Assembly: GCF_028623165.1 (NCBI RefSeq)
Contig: NZ_CP117768.1
Span: 3,658,001-3,722,000, forward strand
Direction of reading: 5' to 3'
DNA length: 64,000 bases
Source of the DNA: Nostoc sp. UHCC 0926
GTDB taxonomy: Bacteria; Cyanobacteriota; Cyanobacteriia; Cyanobacteriales; Nostocaceae
Position 1 is the first letter of the stretch. Each line of letters begins with the position of its first letter. The notes below the pieces were generated by a model. The model saw only the letters and a list, made by a program, of their open reading frames with translations, did no database searches and was not told the DNA's origin. This document shows, piece by piece, positions 42,111 through 51,154 of the stretch. Made by a program: the position numbers and the translations under genes.

Positions 42111-43449
42111 GAGCCGTGAAGCGTAAAGCCCCCGCGCTTTAGCTGGGGGATACAAGCGAATGTGCCAAATTTATTTGGCTTTAAAAACAATTTGTCTGTT
42201 TTTAATATAAAATAGATATATGCTAAACCTAACTTATATCTATCGCCTAAAACTAAATCAACAACAGTCCCAAACCTATGAAGCGTGGCTAGAAACATCT
42301 CGTAGGGTTTGGAATTTTGGCTTAGGAGCACGGAAAGATTGGTATAACTCAAGGTCATGCAGAATTGATGCTTGCAGTCTAAAAAGTGAGTATATCATTC
42401 CTGCTGATGCATCTAGGCCTTCGTTTGCATCTCAATGCAAAGCCTTAACTCAAGCCAGGAAAAGTAATCCTAATCTAAGTGCGGCACATTCTCAAATGTT
42501 GCAGCAAGTGTTAAGGCGGCTAGAGAAAGCATTTATCGGAATGTGGGAATCAGGAAGAGGTTTTCCCCGATTCAAAAAAAAAGGGAGAATGCGCTCTTTA
42601 TTGTTTCCACAATTAGGGGTTAATCCAATCCTTGGAAGTAAAGTTAAACTTCCTGGTGTTGGATGGGTGAAAATGCGACTATCCCGACCTATTCCAGATG
42701 GGTTTGTGGCTCATCATGCCCAAGTGGTGAAGAAAGCTTCGGGATGGTATGTAATGCTCACACTGCAAGCTAACGTTGATGTTCCAAGTTTTGCGCCACA
42801 TGGACAACCTATTGGTATTGACTTGGGGCTAAAAACTTTCTTAGCTACATCCACCGGTGAACAAATTGCTAGACCAAGATTTTTTGTGGTTCTGCAACGC
42901 AAGCTGAAATTGCTGCAACAAAGAGTTAGCCATAAAAAATTGGGGTCAAATAACTGGCGAAAAGCTCAACAGAGGGGATCACGGATACACGAATATATTC
43001 ACAACACTCGCAAGGATTTTCATTTCAAGTTAGCACATCATTTATGTGACCAAAATGGAATGATATTTGCTGAGGATTTGAACTTTAAAGCGTGGGCTAA
43101 AGGGATGTTTTCAAAGCATACTTTAGACGCAGGTTTTGGTGAATTTCTCTCAATCTTAGAATGGGTGTGTTGGAAGCGCGGGGTCTATTTTGCTAAGGTC
43201 AACCCCAACCGAACCAGTCAAACTTGCCCCAATTGCAACCATCACACCGGAAAGAAAGATTTAAGTGAGCGGATACATCACTGTGGTGAATGTGGATTTC
43301 AGACAGATAGAGACGTTGCAGCCGCTATGGTGGTGATGCAACGTGGTCTTGCAGCCGTAGGGCATACGGTCAAGATGCTTGGCGAGGGGTTAAGCAATAG
43401 CTCCCTTTTGACCCAAGAATCCCCCGTTTTATAAACGGGGGAGTGTCAA
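42111..43449 (+). mobile_element. IS200/IS605-type TnpB-only element (IS1341-like)
   Basis: A single tnpB gene is flanked by hairpins: CCCCCGCGCTTTAGCTGGGGG at about 42129-42149 and CCCCCGTTTTATAAACGGGGG at 43422-43442. The right end GAGTGTCAA at 43442-43450 is typical of such elements. TTTAC at 42106-42110 would be the usual target 5' of the left end, giving the left border used here. Both borders are estimated. There is no tnpA, so movement would need a transposase from elsewhere. Confidence 0.75.
42220..43434 (+). CDS. tnpB: TnpB RNA-guided endonuclease
   Basis: This 404-aa protein is a full-length TnpB, the RuvC nuclease of IS200/IS605 elements and relative of Cas12. Visible motifs are RuvC-I GIDLGLKTF (D201), RuvC-II FAEDLNF (E285), a C4 zinc finger (C336, C339, C355, C358), and RuvC-III TDRDVAAA. 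The N-terminus is the helix-turn-helix-like YIYRLKLNQQQSQTYEAWLE. No stop or frameshift interrupts it, so it is likely active. The guide RNA would be derived from its 3' end and the right element end. Confidence 0.94.
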   Translation: MLNLTYIYRLKLNQQQSQTYEAWLETSRRVWNFGLGARKDWYNSRSCRIDACSLKSEYIIPADASRPSFASQCKALTQARKSNPNLSAAHSQMLQQVLRRLEKAFIGMWESGRGFPRFKKKGRMRSLLFPQLGVNPILGSKVKLPGVGWVKMRLSRPIPDGFVAHHAQVVKKASGWYVMLTLQANVDVPSFAPHGQPIGIDLGLKTFLATSTGEQIARPRFFVVLQRKLKLLQQRVSHKKLGSNNWRKAQQRGSRIHEYIHNTRKDFHFKLAHHLCDQNGMIFAEDLNFKAWAKGMFSKHTLDAGFGEFLSILEWVCWKRGVYFAKVNPNRTSQTCPNCNHHTGKKDLSERIHHCGECGFQTDRDVAAAMVVMQRGLAAVGHTVKMLGEGLSNSSLLTQESPVL

Positions 43450-43450
43450 T
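43330..43450 (+). ncRNA. putative omega-RNA (reRNA) at the tnpB 3' end
   Basis: For TnpB elements the guide RNA overlaps the 3' end of tnpB and runs through the right-end hairpin into flanking DNA. Here the hairpin at 43422-43442 and the terminal GAGTGTCAA would be the scaffold end, and the bases just after 43450 (TCAACGATTTGACTAAATAT) the guide. The 5' border is a guess. Confidence 0.45.
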
Positions 43451-43478
43451 CAACGATTTGACTAAATATACAGCTTGG

Positions 43479-43507
43479 GCGTAGGCGTAGCCCGTCGTAG
43501 ACATCGC
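43479..43507. repeat. interspersed repeat, second copy
   Basis: GCGTAGGCGTAGCCCGTCGT followed by AGACATCGC. It matches the DUF58 3' end (40823-40851) at all but one position. Related copies lie at 44448-44471 and, inverted, at 44599-44627. Confidence 0.75.
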
Positions 43508-43582
43508 TTTCTGTAAAAATGCCTGCTGGATAGCGATCTGTCTTTACCAATAACTTGAGGATCTAAGGTTGTGAAGCATTGA

Positions 43583-43690
43583 TTATGCTGATTCTAGACG
43601 AATGACCGGAATTTGTTCGGTTCTTTCAGGGGGTTTGGCTCCAGTTGCAACAGCATAAACCGTATGAAGAATAACGGAGGCTGCAATCCC
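43583..43690 (-). pseudogene. short C-terminal fragment of an unknown protein
   Basis: The minus-strand frame reads GIAASVILHTVYAVATGAKP and PERTEQIPVIRLESA before a stop. The first half resembles a membrane helix. There is no start codon, and it begins directly after the DUF6887 stop. It may be the tail of a gene lost by deletion. No family was recognised. Confidence 0.3.
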
Positions 43691-43702
43691 AAAACAATGT
43701 CA

Positions 43703-43912
43703 TCAGCTTATCTTTAGTTGTTCTAACTTTTGTCTAATCAAGATTTCAACTTCCTCAATCTCAGCATTTGATTTCGGAATGTCAAAAGTCTCTGGAGACG
43801 CTTCTGAAGTAAAACGGTCAACAAAGGCACGAAACGCTGCTTTGTTGTCGGGGTGAGCAATGACAAAAGCTCTTAACTCAGTTTTGGTCATGCTACTAAA
43901 GTCAGGCTTCAT
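43703..43912 (-). CDS. DUF6887-like small protein
   Basis: This 69-aa protein begins MKPDFSSMTKTELRAFVIAH, typical of the DUF6887 family. An acidic segment and a helical C-terminus (EVEILIRQKLEQLKIS) follow. The ATG at 43912 overlaps the stop of the DUF6888 gene (TGATG), so both are translated together; five extra upstream codons are less likely to be real. The function is unknown, but such a tight pair of very small genes resembles a toxin-antitoxin or regulator module. Confidence 0.7.
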   Translation of the reverse strand: MKPDFSSMTKTELRAFVIAHPDNKAAFRAFVDRFTSEASPETFDIPKSNAEIEEVEILIRQKLEQLKIS

Positions 43913-44085
43913 CACAAGAACCTCCAAAGACCATTGCGATAGATTTCTATCTCTATGTTATCGCCTGCCAAAATAAACACATTACCTGTTTGCTCATCGA
44001 GGCGGACAATGAAAATAGGGGTAAATGTATTAGTCAAAGATTGACATAGTATGACACACCTGATGCCTTGTTCAGCAGTTGGCAA
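43912..44085 (-). CDS. DUF6888-like small protein, TTG start
   Basis: This 57-aa gene reads PTAEQGIRCVILCQSLTNTF, TPIFIVRLDEQTGNVFILAG and DNIEIEIYRNGLWRFL. That pattern is the DUF6888 family. No ATG is available; an upstream in-frame TGA leaves TTG at 44085 as the best start, and the family begins there. The stop overlaps the DUF6887 ATG by one base. The gene is short enough to be missed by automatic annotation. Confidence 0.65.
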   Translation of the reverse strand: MPTAEQGIRCVILCQSLTNTFTPIFIVRLDEQTGNVFILAGDNIEIEIYRNGLWRFL

Positions 44086-44697
44086 GATCCGTATACCTCA
44101 TAACCGCATAGCTGTGAATCAGAGTAGCAGGTAAGGGAAAAATCTAAAACCACCTCTTTTAAAGTTCTCGTCCGCTAAGAATCGCTACATATCAGTTTAT
44201 CCTTGTGCGTCGCGTCTACCTTTTTAGCCTGCTAACTTTAAAAAGTGCTTTTTGTGATGCAATAGAAGAATTTGACTATTGGTGTAAATTGAAACCTTGG
44301 TTTTTATTTATGAAGTGATGACACTGCCTTTGAAAATAAGCGATTGCACCTTCATGATTAGCTCAATTGCGACGCCGATAGCGAGTCTTCTCCCTTGGCG
44401 TTAGCCTCTCCCTTTGGGAGAAGGGGAGACGCCAAGGGCGAACGAGCGTCATAGCCCGTCGTAGACATCGCATTTTATGAGAATGTGGCAATAGGCGATC
44501 GCACTTGGCTTGTGCCGTGATTAAATTAATGGGCGATTGCACTGTAAATCTCTACTGCTAAGAAAGCGATCGCTTTCTGTAAGAATGCCTGCTGGCTAGC
44601 GATGTCTACAACGAGCTATGCTTACGCGCAGTTCATTCAAACGCACATACTGGCGTTGCTAAACCTCATCTAAATCGTGATTTGGTTACTTATTGCT
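44086..44697. repeat. repeat-rich intergenic region with nested hairpin
   Basis: No gene is visible. CCCTTGGCGT at 44392-44401 pairs with ACGCCAAGGG at 44429-44438, enclosing a second hairpin (CTCCC/GGGAG), so about 45 bp fold on themselves. Copies of the TAGCCCGTCGTAGACATCGC repeat lie at 44448-44471 and, inverted, at 44599-44627. AATGCCTGCTGG-(C/A)TAGCGAT flanking sequence is shared with 43515-43545. Several GCGATCGC octamers occur. Confidence 0.65.
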
Positions 44698-45108
44698 TCA
44701 GACTGAAATAATTTCAAAGGTGTCTTGATCACCAATTCGATAAAACAAGAAATCAGAATCGAGGGTGAGAATTTGACGATACCCTGTCTTTTCAGCCGTC
44801 AAAACCAACGTAGCATCTGCTAAATCCATTGGGCGATCGCAATATTGTTCCATCAGTGCCAACAAACGGTTGTAATCACTCTCCTGAATATCGTAAACGG
44901 TCAGCAGTTTATTTAAAAGAAGCTGCCCCAACTGTTTTTGCATTTGCCAGCCGCCACGATGTAGGGCAAGATACATGGCTTCTGTCAAGCATGACCAGGT
45001 TGTGACGAGAGGTTTTGCCAAACGCATCACTGCAATTTTATAAGCATTGTGCTGAGGCTGAGTGCGATCTACCAGACAAAGCAGAACTCCTGCATCACAC
45101 AGGATCAT
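44698..45108 (-). CDS. PIN-domain toxin (VapC-like)
   Basis: This 136-aa likely ribonuclease toxin shows the PIN acidic residues in MILCDAGVLLCLVD, SCLTEAMYLA, RPMDLADATLVLTA and ILTLDSDFLFYR. It overlaps the upstream antitoxin stop by 4 bp (ATGA). It belongs to a different PIN subgroup from that at 11888-12325. Confidence 0.86.
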   Translation of the reverse strand: MILCDAGVLLCLVDRTQPQHNAYKIAVMRLAKPLVTTWSCLTEAMYLALHRGGWQMQKQLGQLLLNKLLTVYDIQESDYNRLLALMEQYCDRPMDLADATLVLTAEKTGYRQILTLDSDFLFYRIGDQDTFEIISV

Positions 45109-45365
45109 AGCTCTAGCCCTTGTTGCCGATACTTGTTGAGTAGGAGTTGCTGATAGTTGTTGACTGGTTCAGGTGGAGATACGTCTAGGCAATCCACAGC
45201 CTCAAACCATTGTGACCATTTTCCCACAAGCGTTTCATCAGGCTGACTCTCAGCAATTTTAACTTGATGTTTGTGGATAACAAAATCAATGAAGTCGGTC
45301 ACTTCTTGCAGGAGTGGTTCAGAAAGTTGCTGCAATTTTGCGATCGCAGTTTCACGAATAGTCAT
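45105..45365 (-). CDS. DUF2281-like antitoxin
   Basis: This 86-aa protein begins MTIRETAIAKLQQLSEPLLQ and EVTDFIDFVIHKH, the pattern of DUF2281-type antitoxins. A variable C-terminal region that would wrap the PIN toxin follows. It is the first gene of the pair. A 25-bp block just upstream of its start (45369-45393) is repeated at 42080-42104, beside the TnpB element. Confidence 0.75.
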   Translation of the reverse strand: MTIRETAIAKLQQLSEPLLQEVTDFIDFVIHKHQVKIAESQPDETLVGKWSQWFEAVDCLDVSPPEPVNNYQQLLLNKYRQQGLEL

Positions 45366-45451
45366 GATAATTGCCTTTTTCAGTCATCTTCATTATAGGT
45401 TTAAACCCTTACAAGAAAAGACTTGCAGAATTTTTTTACTGCTGGCTATAT

Positions 45452-46414
45452 TCAACTTTTTCTTCTCTGGATAAGAACTGGCGTTAGATGCTCAGGAATA
45501 CCCTGTAGTTTAATCTGAACACACCCAAATTTATACGCACTCTCAATTGTACGGCCTGCGCCTAATGCTTGGTAAAAACCTATAGCAAAGGCTATAGCAG
45601 CGTTGTCACCAATAGCTTGATTCATTCCGATGACGTAATCAATGTGTTCTGAAATAGCATCTGCCTGAATTTCTGAATAACAGGAATTCAATAACACACA
45701 ACTTATTTGATCGGTGAATTGCTCAAATAATGCTGCCAATGCGTCGGGCATGATTGGGTGAATTTCTCCTACTCGATTTTCAAAACATAGCGAACCACTT
45801 GCTGTACCATGACCGGAAAAATGTACGATATGAGGTTGTATATCCAGTAACGCTTGACTAATATCTGTTGGTCGCACAGACATCCTTTGATTTAGTTTAA
45901 ATTTTTCTCTCAACTTGGCTAACTGAAGTCTTTCTTGAATTTCTCTTAATTCCTCGCCGATACGCAGCCTAGAAGCATTGGTTGGGTCAGATGTTAATAG
46001 AAGGATTGAAATTATTGCAACCGTTTCAATTGTATTTACAGTTTTTTCTGGTAGCGGATCTTCACTAATCACATCTTGAATGAGTCTCTGTGATACTTGA
46101 GAGCATTCATCAAATAGAGCCTGCTCTACCTGACTTATCTCTGTATAACTGATCAACTTCTGCGCTTTCCAATATTCCAGTAAATTCAGAATTAGTTTTC
46201 CAACGATATTGTTAGGCTCTTGATCCCAAAATGCTCTCAGACGGTTAGCTTTAGAACAACTTGCATAAGCATATTTACCATCGTATATATCAATACCTAT
46301 ACTTTCTATAATAAATTCTTGAAATGTTCTGTTTGAAAAATCAAGTACATACCCATTACTCATTTTTAGGAGTTTTTCTATTTTTTTCTTTTCGACACTA
46401 GATAAATTAGACAT
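45452..46414 (-). CDS. CHAT caspase-like protein with abortive-infection-like N-terminus
   Basis: This 320-aa protein has a C-terminal CHAT domain with the catalytic dyad H202 (HFSGHGTASG) and C245 (LLNSCYSE), both intact. The N-terminal about 80 residues (SNGYVLDFSNRTFQEFIIES, SKANRLRAFWDQE) resemble a domain seen at the N-terminus of abortive-infection-type proteins; this is from memory, not a search. The ATG at 46414 is preferred to a TTG five codons upstream. It may be a defence protease activated on infection; that is inference. Confidence 0.72.
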   Translation of the reverse strand: MSNLSSVEKKKIEKLLKMSNGYVLDFSNRTFQEFIIESIGIDIYDGKYAYASCSKANRLRAFWDQEPNNIVGKLILNLLEYWKAQKLISYTEISQVEQALFDECSQVSQRLIQDVISEDPLPEKTVNTIETVAIISILLLTSDPTNASRLRIGEELREIQERLQLAKLREKFKLNQRMSVRPTDISQALLDIQPHIVHFSGHGTASGSLCFENRVGEIHPIMPDALAALFEQFTDQISCVLLNSCYSEIQADAISEHIDYVIGMNQAIGDNAAIAFAIGFYQALGAGRTIESAYKFGCVQIKLQGIPEHLTPVLIQRRKS

Positions 46415-46573
46415 TCTCAATAAGGACAAGCAATCTTTACGGAACAGATAGAACTGAGGGAATAAACAGTATAACTTTTACGACACAGGAACTTTCCACC
46501 TAATCGGCAAATTTAGGGTAGTTATACAAAATGTGTAACAATAATTTCTAAAAATTGGTAGAACTAACAAAAT

Positions 46574-46597
46574 AAAAAGCCCGCATCTACGGGCTTT
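46574..46597 (-). terminator. intrinsic terminator of typA
   Basis: On the minus strand AAAGCCCG pairs with CGGGCTTT (46576-46583 and 46590-46597), followed by T-rich sequence. It lies 27 bp after the typA stop. Confidence 0.8.
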
Positions 46598-46623
46598 CTA
46601 AATCAATTAAGTTATAGCTTTAC

Positions 46624-48414
46624 TTACCGTTTCGCCAACTTCTTCGACATCTTCCGTAGACGAATCGATTGGGGTGTAACTTCCACTAATTCATCGGAGC
46701 CGATGTATTCCAAAGCACGCTCTAGGCTCATGTCTATCGGTGCTTGCAGTTGCACTAATTCATCGCTACCAGCAGCGCGGTGATTGGTTAACTGCTTGGT
46801 CTTACAGATATTTAGTTCCAAATCTTGGGGACGATTATGTTCTCCCACAATCATGCCTCTGTAAACCCTTGTGCCAGGAGTAATAAAGAATGCTCCTCTA
46901 TCTTCGGCGTTTCTCATGGCATAGAAGGTAGAAACACCCTCTTCAAATGAGATTAAAACGCCTTTGTTCCGGGCTTCAATGTCGCCACTGAGTTGACGGT
47001 AGTCTAAGAAGCTATGGTTCATGATGCCTTCACCACGAGTCATCCGCATGAATTCACCCCGGAAACCAATCAATCCACGGGCGGGAATGACAAACTCTAG
47101 TTGGGTGCGATCGCCACTACCTGGTTGCATATCTTGCATTTCGCCTTTGCGTTGTCCCAGGCGTTCAATACAGCTACCCACACCATCAACAGGAATGTCT
47201 AACACCAAGAGTTCATAAGGTTCGCAAGGTTGTCCGTTGACTTCGCGGTAAATTACCTGTGGCTGAGATACCTGAAACTCGAAGCCTTCCCGGCGCATGG
47301 TTTCAATTAAGATACCCAGGTGGAGTTCTCCACGACCGGAAACGAGGAATTTATCGGGAGAATCGGTTTCTTCGACACGCAAAGCAACGTTGGTTTCGAG
47401 TTCGCGGAATAGGCGATCGCGCACTTGTCTTGATGTCACCAACTTGCCTTCTTGACCAGCAAAGGGCGAATCATTCACACAGAAGGTCATTTGCAAGGTT
47501 GGTTCATCCACTTTAATTAGTGGTAAAGCTTGCGGTTCATTGGGGTCAGTAATCGTTTCCCCAATATAAGCATCAGCGAAACCAGCCACCGCGACAATAT
47601 AACCTGCGGTTGCTTCTTCCAGGTCTACGCGCTTCAGCCCTTCAAAGCCCATCAGTTTGCTAATTTTACCCTTGACAATGGTGCCATCTTCTGTTACTAA
47701 AGCTGCTTGTTGTCCTGAGCGGATAGTACCGTTGTGAATTCTGCCAATAACAATCCGTCCCAGATATTCAGAATAATCTAGGGTTGTGACTTGCAATTGC
47801 AGAGGCTTATTGCTGTCGCCCACTGGTGATGGAACGTGTTGCAGAATTGCGTTAAAAAGAGGTTGCATATCTACTGATTCTGCTTCCAAGCTTTCTTTGG
47901 CAAAACCTGCCATACCGGAGGCAAACAGATAGGTAAAATCACACTGGTCTTCATCTGCCCCTAATTCCAAGAACAGATCCAATACTTTATCGACAGCAAC
48001 GTGAGGGTCAGCTTGACCACGGTCGATTTTGTTGATCACAACGATGGGGCGCAGACCCTTTTCCAAAGCTTTTTTAAGGACAAAGCGTGTTTGGGGCATG
48101 GGGCCTTCGTTGGCATCGACAATCAGAAGACATCCGTCAACCATGCCCAGTACTCGTTCGACTTCGCCACCAAAGTCAGCGTGTCCAGGAGTATCAACAA
48201 TATTAATTAGTGTTTCTTTGTAGCGAACCGCCGTATTTTTGGACAGGATAGTAATACCCCGTTCCCGTTCTAGGGCGTTGGAGTCCATAACGCAATCCGG
48301 AACGTCTTCGCCTTCGCGGAAAATGCCGGATTGTTTGAGGAGTGCGTCAACTAGGGTGGTTTTACCGTGGTCAACGTGGGCGATAATGGCGACGTTGCGA
48401 ATTGGGAGCGTCAT
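46624..48414 (-). CDS. typA: ribosome-associated GTPase TypA/BipA
   Basis: This is a translational GTPase of the EF-G type that helps ribosome assembly and stress adaptation (596 aa). G1 [10 protein letters not shown]3 [17 protein letters not shown]4 [10 protein letters not shown] and the TypA-specific C-terminal domain ([20 protein letters not shown]) are present. It is a single gene with a clear terminator. Confidence 0.97.
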   Translation of the reverse strand: MTLPIRNVAIIAHVDHGKTTLVDALLKQSGIFREGEDVPDCVMDSNALERERGITILSKNTAVRYKETLINIVDTPGHADFGGEVERVLGMVDGCLLIVDANEGPMPQTRFVLKKALEKGLRPIVVINKIDRGQADPHVAVDKVLDLFLELGADEDQCDFTYLFASGMAGFAKESLEAESVDMQPLFNAILQHVPSPVGDSNKPLQLQVTTLDYSEYLGRIVIGRIHNGTIRSGQQAALVTEDGTIVKGKISKLMGFEGLKRVDLEEATAGYIVAVAGFADAYIGETITDPNEPQALPLIKVDEPTLQMTFCVNDSPFAGQEGKLVTSRQVRDRLFRELETNVALRVEETDSPDKFLVSGRGELHLGILIETMRREGFEFQVSQPQVIYREVNGQPCEPYELLVLDIPVDGVGSCIERLGQRKGEMQDMQPGSGDRTQLEFVIPARGLIGFRGEFMRMTRGEGIMNHSFLDYRQLSGDIEARNKGVLISFEEGVSTFYAMRNAEDRGAFFITPGTRVYRGMIVGEHNRPQDLELNICKTKQLTNHRAAGSDELVQLQAPIDMSLERALEYIGSDELVEVTPQSIRLRKMSKKLAKR

Positions 48415-48706
48415 AGAAACTTTTGGTGAACTCTAGAGGGGGTTTTGAGATTTACATTTGAATGCTAGGATTTTTTAACAGAATTAGGTATGATTAGCAA
48501 AACTCTGTAAAGAACCTTTAACAATTCTAGCGTAATCGTCACAATTGCGGTGAGGTTTGTCAAGGCTGCATTGCGATCGCCTGAGTACACGTCACCGTAA
48601 ATAGTAAAAATGTACTAAATTAAGAGATTTCAACTAAAATAGTAAGTGTAAGTGACCGTTAAAAATAGCTAAGATAGTTAACCAGTCTTAATTTGCGAGT
48701 CTGATT

Positions 48707-49306
48707 ATGATTGATTGTCTAAATGTGGCTCGCTACTTCATCGTTAGAGCTTACGAAGACAGTATAGAAGCAGAAATGACTAATATGAAGGTTCAAAAGC
48801 TTCTGTATTACGCGCAAAGCTTACATTTGGCAATGTATGATGAGCCATTATTTGAAGAAGAAATACAAGCATGGCGCTATGGCCCTGTTTGTCCTCCGGC
48901 TTACAGGTTTTACAGTGAATTTGAAGCTAAACAATTACCTATTCCTAGTCAAGAATTACTGTTAGAGATACCTGAGGATAAGAGACAACTTCTAGAAGAA
49001 GTATGGGAATATTTTGGTGGCTACCATGCTTATCAACTTAGTGGTATGACCCACTTGGAGTTTCCTTGGAAAAAGGCGCGTAAAGGTTTGCTACCTGAAG
49101 CTAGCTCAACTAAGCCAATTCTTCTTGAAGACTTGAAAGCATTAGGACATCAGAAACTAGACCAAATAGAGCGTGACCATCCTGCCTATCAATTCGTAAT
49201 GCAGGAAATTTTAAAGGACGCTTGTACTTCGGAATCATCAACTCGTATTCGGAAAGGAGAAGTGCGTGACTGGCTCAACTCCCTTCTCGATTTAAAAATC
49301 CGATAA
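48707..49306 (+). CDS. Panacea (DUF4065) domain protein, probable antitoxin
   Basis: This 199-aa protein begins VARYFIVRAYEDSIEAEMTN, then MKVQKLLYYAQSLHLAM and IQAWRYGPVCPPAYRFYSEF. These are the hallmark motifs of DUF4065/Panacea, known as a versatile antitoxin domain (also in SocA). The C-terminal extension (130-199) is unusual and may set specificity. A small gene starts 47 bp downstream on the same strand and is the likely toxin partner. AT-rich sequence upstream has no clear promoter. Confidence 0.85.
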   Translation: MIDCLNVARYFIVRAYEDSIEAEMTNMKVQKLLYYAQSLHLAMYDEPLFEEEIQAWRYGPVCPPAYRFYSEFEAKQLPIPSQELLLEIPEDKRQLLEEVWEYFGGYHAYQLSGMTHLEFPWKKARKGLLPEASSTKPILLEDLKALGHQKLDQIERDHPAYQFVMQEILKDACTSESSTRIRKGEVRDWLNSLLDLKIR

Positions 49307-49352
49307 TTTCAACTGTTCTTTTAAAAAACTCGCAAAAGCTTACAGGTCGGAT

Positions 49353-49643
49353 TTGGTTGAGTGTGTCGCAGAAGTTTTGGAAGATTTAATTGAGGATCAA
49401 TATCCCATCAATTCTCGTAACGAACCTTTACCTAGAAAGATTGAATTAGCTGAAGGATGGTTATTTCACAATCTAGAGTTGAAGGTATCCAAAGGCGCTT
49501 CTGGACAAATTAGATTAATGTATTTAGTCAATACAACTGATTGTGTAATCAAGCTTGTGTGGATTTATAGCCACGAGCAATTTGAAAAACGCCCTACTGA
49601 GGTGGATTTAAAGAGCGTTCTTAAAGAAATCTTAGATTATTAA
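49353..49643 (+). CDS. small partner of the Panacea gene, start uncertain
   Basis: This 96-aa frame reads LFHNLELKVSKGASGQIRLM, YLVNTTDCVIKLVWIYSHEQ and FEKRPTEVDLKSVLKEILDY. It suggests a small beta-rich protein such as an mRNA interferase or RelE-like fold, but no family is certain. The only start in frame is TTG at 49353; the frame is open upstream to 49296 without ATG or GTG. It may be the Panacea-linked toxin. Confidence 0.6.
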   Translation: MVECVAEVLEDLIEDQYPINSRNEPLPRKIELAEGWLFHNLELKVSKGASGQIRLMYLVNTTDCVIKLVWIYSHEQFEKRPTEVDLKSVLKEILDY

Positions 49644-50020
49644 TATTTGAGTTTTTAGATTTAAGTAGCTAGGTATAAATCAATTAAAGTTTGTAGTAAA
49701 AACTTTAGTCCTGATAATTGTTGTTTTGAGCGATGAATCACTCAGTACGAACTATGATTTTATTTTATGCTTAATTATACCTACCTATTTAAGATATATG
49801 GTTCTATAAAACTATCATTAAAATGTTATCCGCCTGGGGATAGAATACAGATTTAAATATTATCTATCTAAAAGTATAAGAACAGAATTTGTAACGAAAA
49901 GTTTTGTTTTTCTACCCATAGTTGTGAGAGCGATCGCTCAAAAGAAAGATGGAATATCCCTAACCTCTATGTCAAAGTTATATCAGTTAAGAATTATGAA
50001 CACTGCCGAGGGGAACACGG
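49644..50020. other. AT-rich upstream region of the hemerythrin gene
   Basis: These 377 bp have no ORF. GAGGGGAAC stands just before the ATG at 50021, and a GCGATCGC octamer lies at 49931-49938. No regulator site could be identified. Confidence 0.35.
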
Positions 50021-51073
50021 ATGGTAGCTACTTTAGATGATACGAAACGCAATGCTATTGCTCTGAAATTAGCAGACCTGAAAGCACTCCAACAATTAGT
50101 CATTGAAAAAGAGCAACTCTTTTTGAAAGAAGGACTTGATGCCGAAATTGCTGATCGCATCCGAAATTTCCTTAATGATGATGAAAAAAATCTTGGCGTT
50201 CTGGAAACTGTGATTGGTCAGTATGGCATTCAGGCTGAACCAAGAAATATCGTTAGAGAATTCATTGAAAAATCGAGAGAATTGTTCAAAAGTTCTGAGT
50301 TAAGCCTGTATGACAAAGTATCTCAGCATGAATTGCTGAAACATCAACTAGTAACCACTGGCTTGATAATTCACAAGGCTGCTCAAAAAGTTGGTGCTGA
50401 CGTTTTACTAGCGATCGCACCTTTGAATACCGTTAATTTTGAGAACCGCGCTCACCAAGAACAACTCAAAGGTATTTTAGAAATTCTCGGTGTCCGCGAA
50501 CTCACTGGACAAGATGCAGATCAAGGAATTTGGGCCCGTGTTCAAGACGCTTTGGCCGCAGTCAGTGGTGTGGTCGGTAGTGCTGTTACCCAAAGCAGCG
50601 ACAAAAAGGATATAAATATCCAAGATGTTATCCGCCTCGATCATGGCAAGGTAAATACCCTATTTACCGAACTCCTGCAAAGCGATAATCCACAGAAGAT
50701 CCAAGAGTACTTCGGTCAAATTTATAAGGATCTAACTGCTCACGCCGAAGCTGAAGAGGAAGTAGTATATCCAAAAGTACGTCCTTTCTACGGCCAAGAT
50801 AACACTCAAGAATTGTATGACGAACAAGCCCAGATGAAGCGGGTGTTAGATAAAATTAAGGCTATCAGCCCTTCTTCATCTGAATTCAAAGATCAAGTTA
50901 AACAGCTTATGGAAGCTGTTGGCGATCATATTCGTCAAGAAGAAAGCACAATGTTTGCTGCCATCCGCAACAACTTGAGCACTGAGCAAAGCGAGCAACT
51001 GGCTACTGAATTCAAAGCTGCTAAGACCCGAATTCAACAAAAGCTAGGTGTTGTTAATGAAGCGAATGTGTAG
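50021..51073 (+). CDS. hemerythrin HHE-domain protein
   Basis: This 350-aa cytoplasmic protein has an N-terminal helical region (about 1-190) that resembles a ferritin-like bundle (AHQEQLKGILEILGVREL). The C-terminal hemerythrin-like HHE domain follows: IRLDHGKVNTLFTELL, DLTAHAEAEEEVVYPKV, VGDHIRQEESTMFAAI. Hemerythrin-like proteins bind a di-iron centre and take part in oxygen or nitric-oxide stress; the ligand histidines and glutamates are present. A terminator follows at once. Confidence 0.85.
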   Translation: MVATLDDTKRNAIALKLADLKALQQLVIEKEQLFLKEGLDAEIADRIRNFLNDDEKNLGVLETVIGQYGIQAEPRNIVREFIEKSRELFKSSELSLYDKVSQHELLKHQLVTTGLIIHKAAQKVGADVLLAIAPLNTVNFENRAHQEQLKGILEILGVRELTGQDADQGIWARVQDALAAVSGVVGSAVTQSSDKKDINIQDVIRLDHGKVNTLFTELLQSDNPQKIQEYFGQIYKDLTAHAEAEEEVVYPKVRPFYGQDNTQELYDEQAQMKRVLDKIKAISPSSSEFKDQVKQLMEAVGDHIRQEESTMFAAIRNNLSTEQSEQLATEFKAAKTRIQQKLGVVNEANV

Positions 51074-51118
51074 AATGCTTTCGAGCTTTCTACATCCGCT
51101 AAAAAAAGTTAGTTAAAC

Positions 51119-51153
51119 AAAAACTCCCAGCAGATCAGCGCTGGGAGTTTTTG
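51119..51153. terminator. intrinsic terminator, probably bidirectional
   Basis: AAAACTCCCAGC pairs with GCTGGGAGTTTTT around a short loop, with T runs on either strand. It sits between the hemerythrin gene (plus) and the M20 gene (minus), and serves both. Confidence 0.85.
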
Positions 51154-51154
51154 T

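Noticed and set aside
42107..42358. 83-codon minus-strand frame at the left end of the TnpB element
   Set aside because: It overlaps the hairpin end and the tnpB start; no TnpA motifs (HUH, Y).
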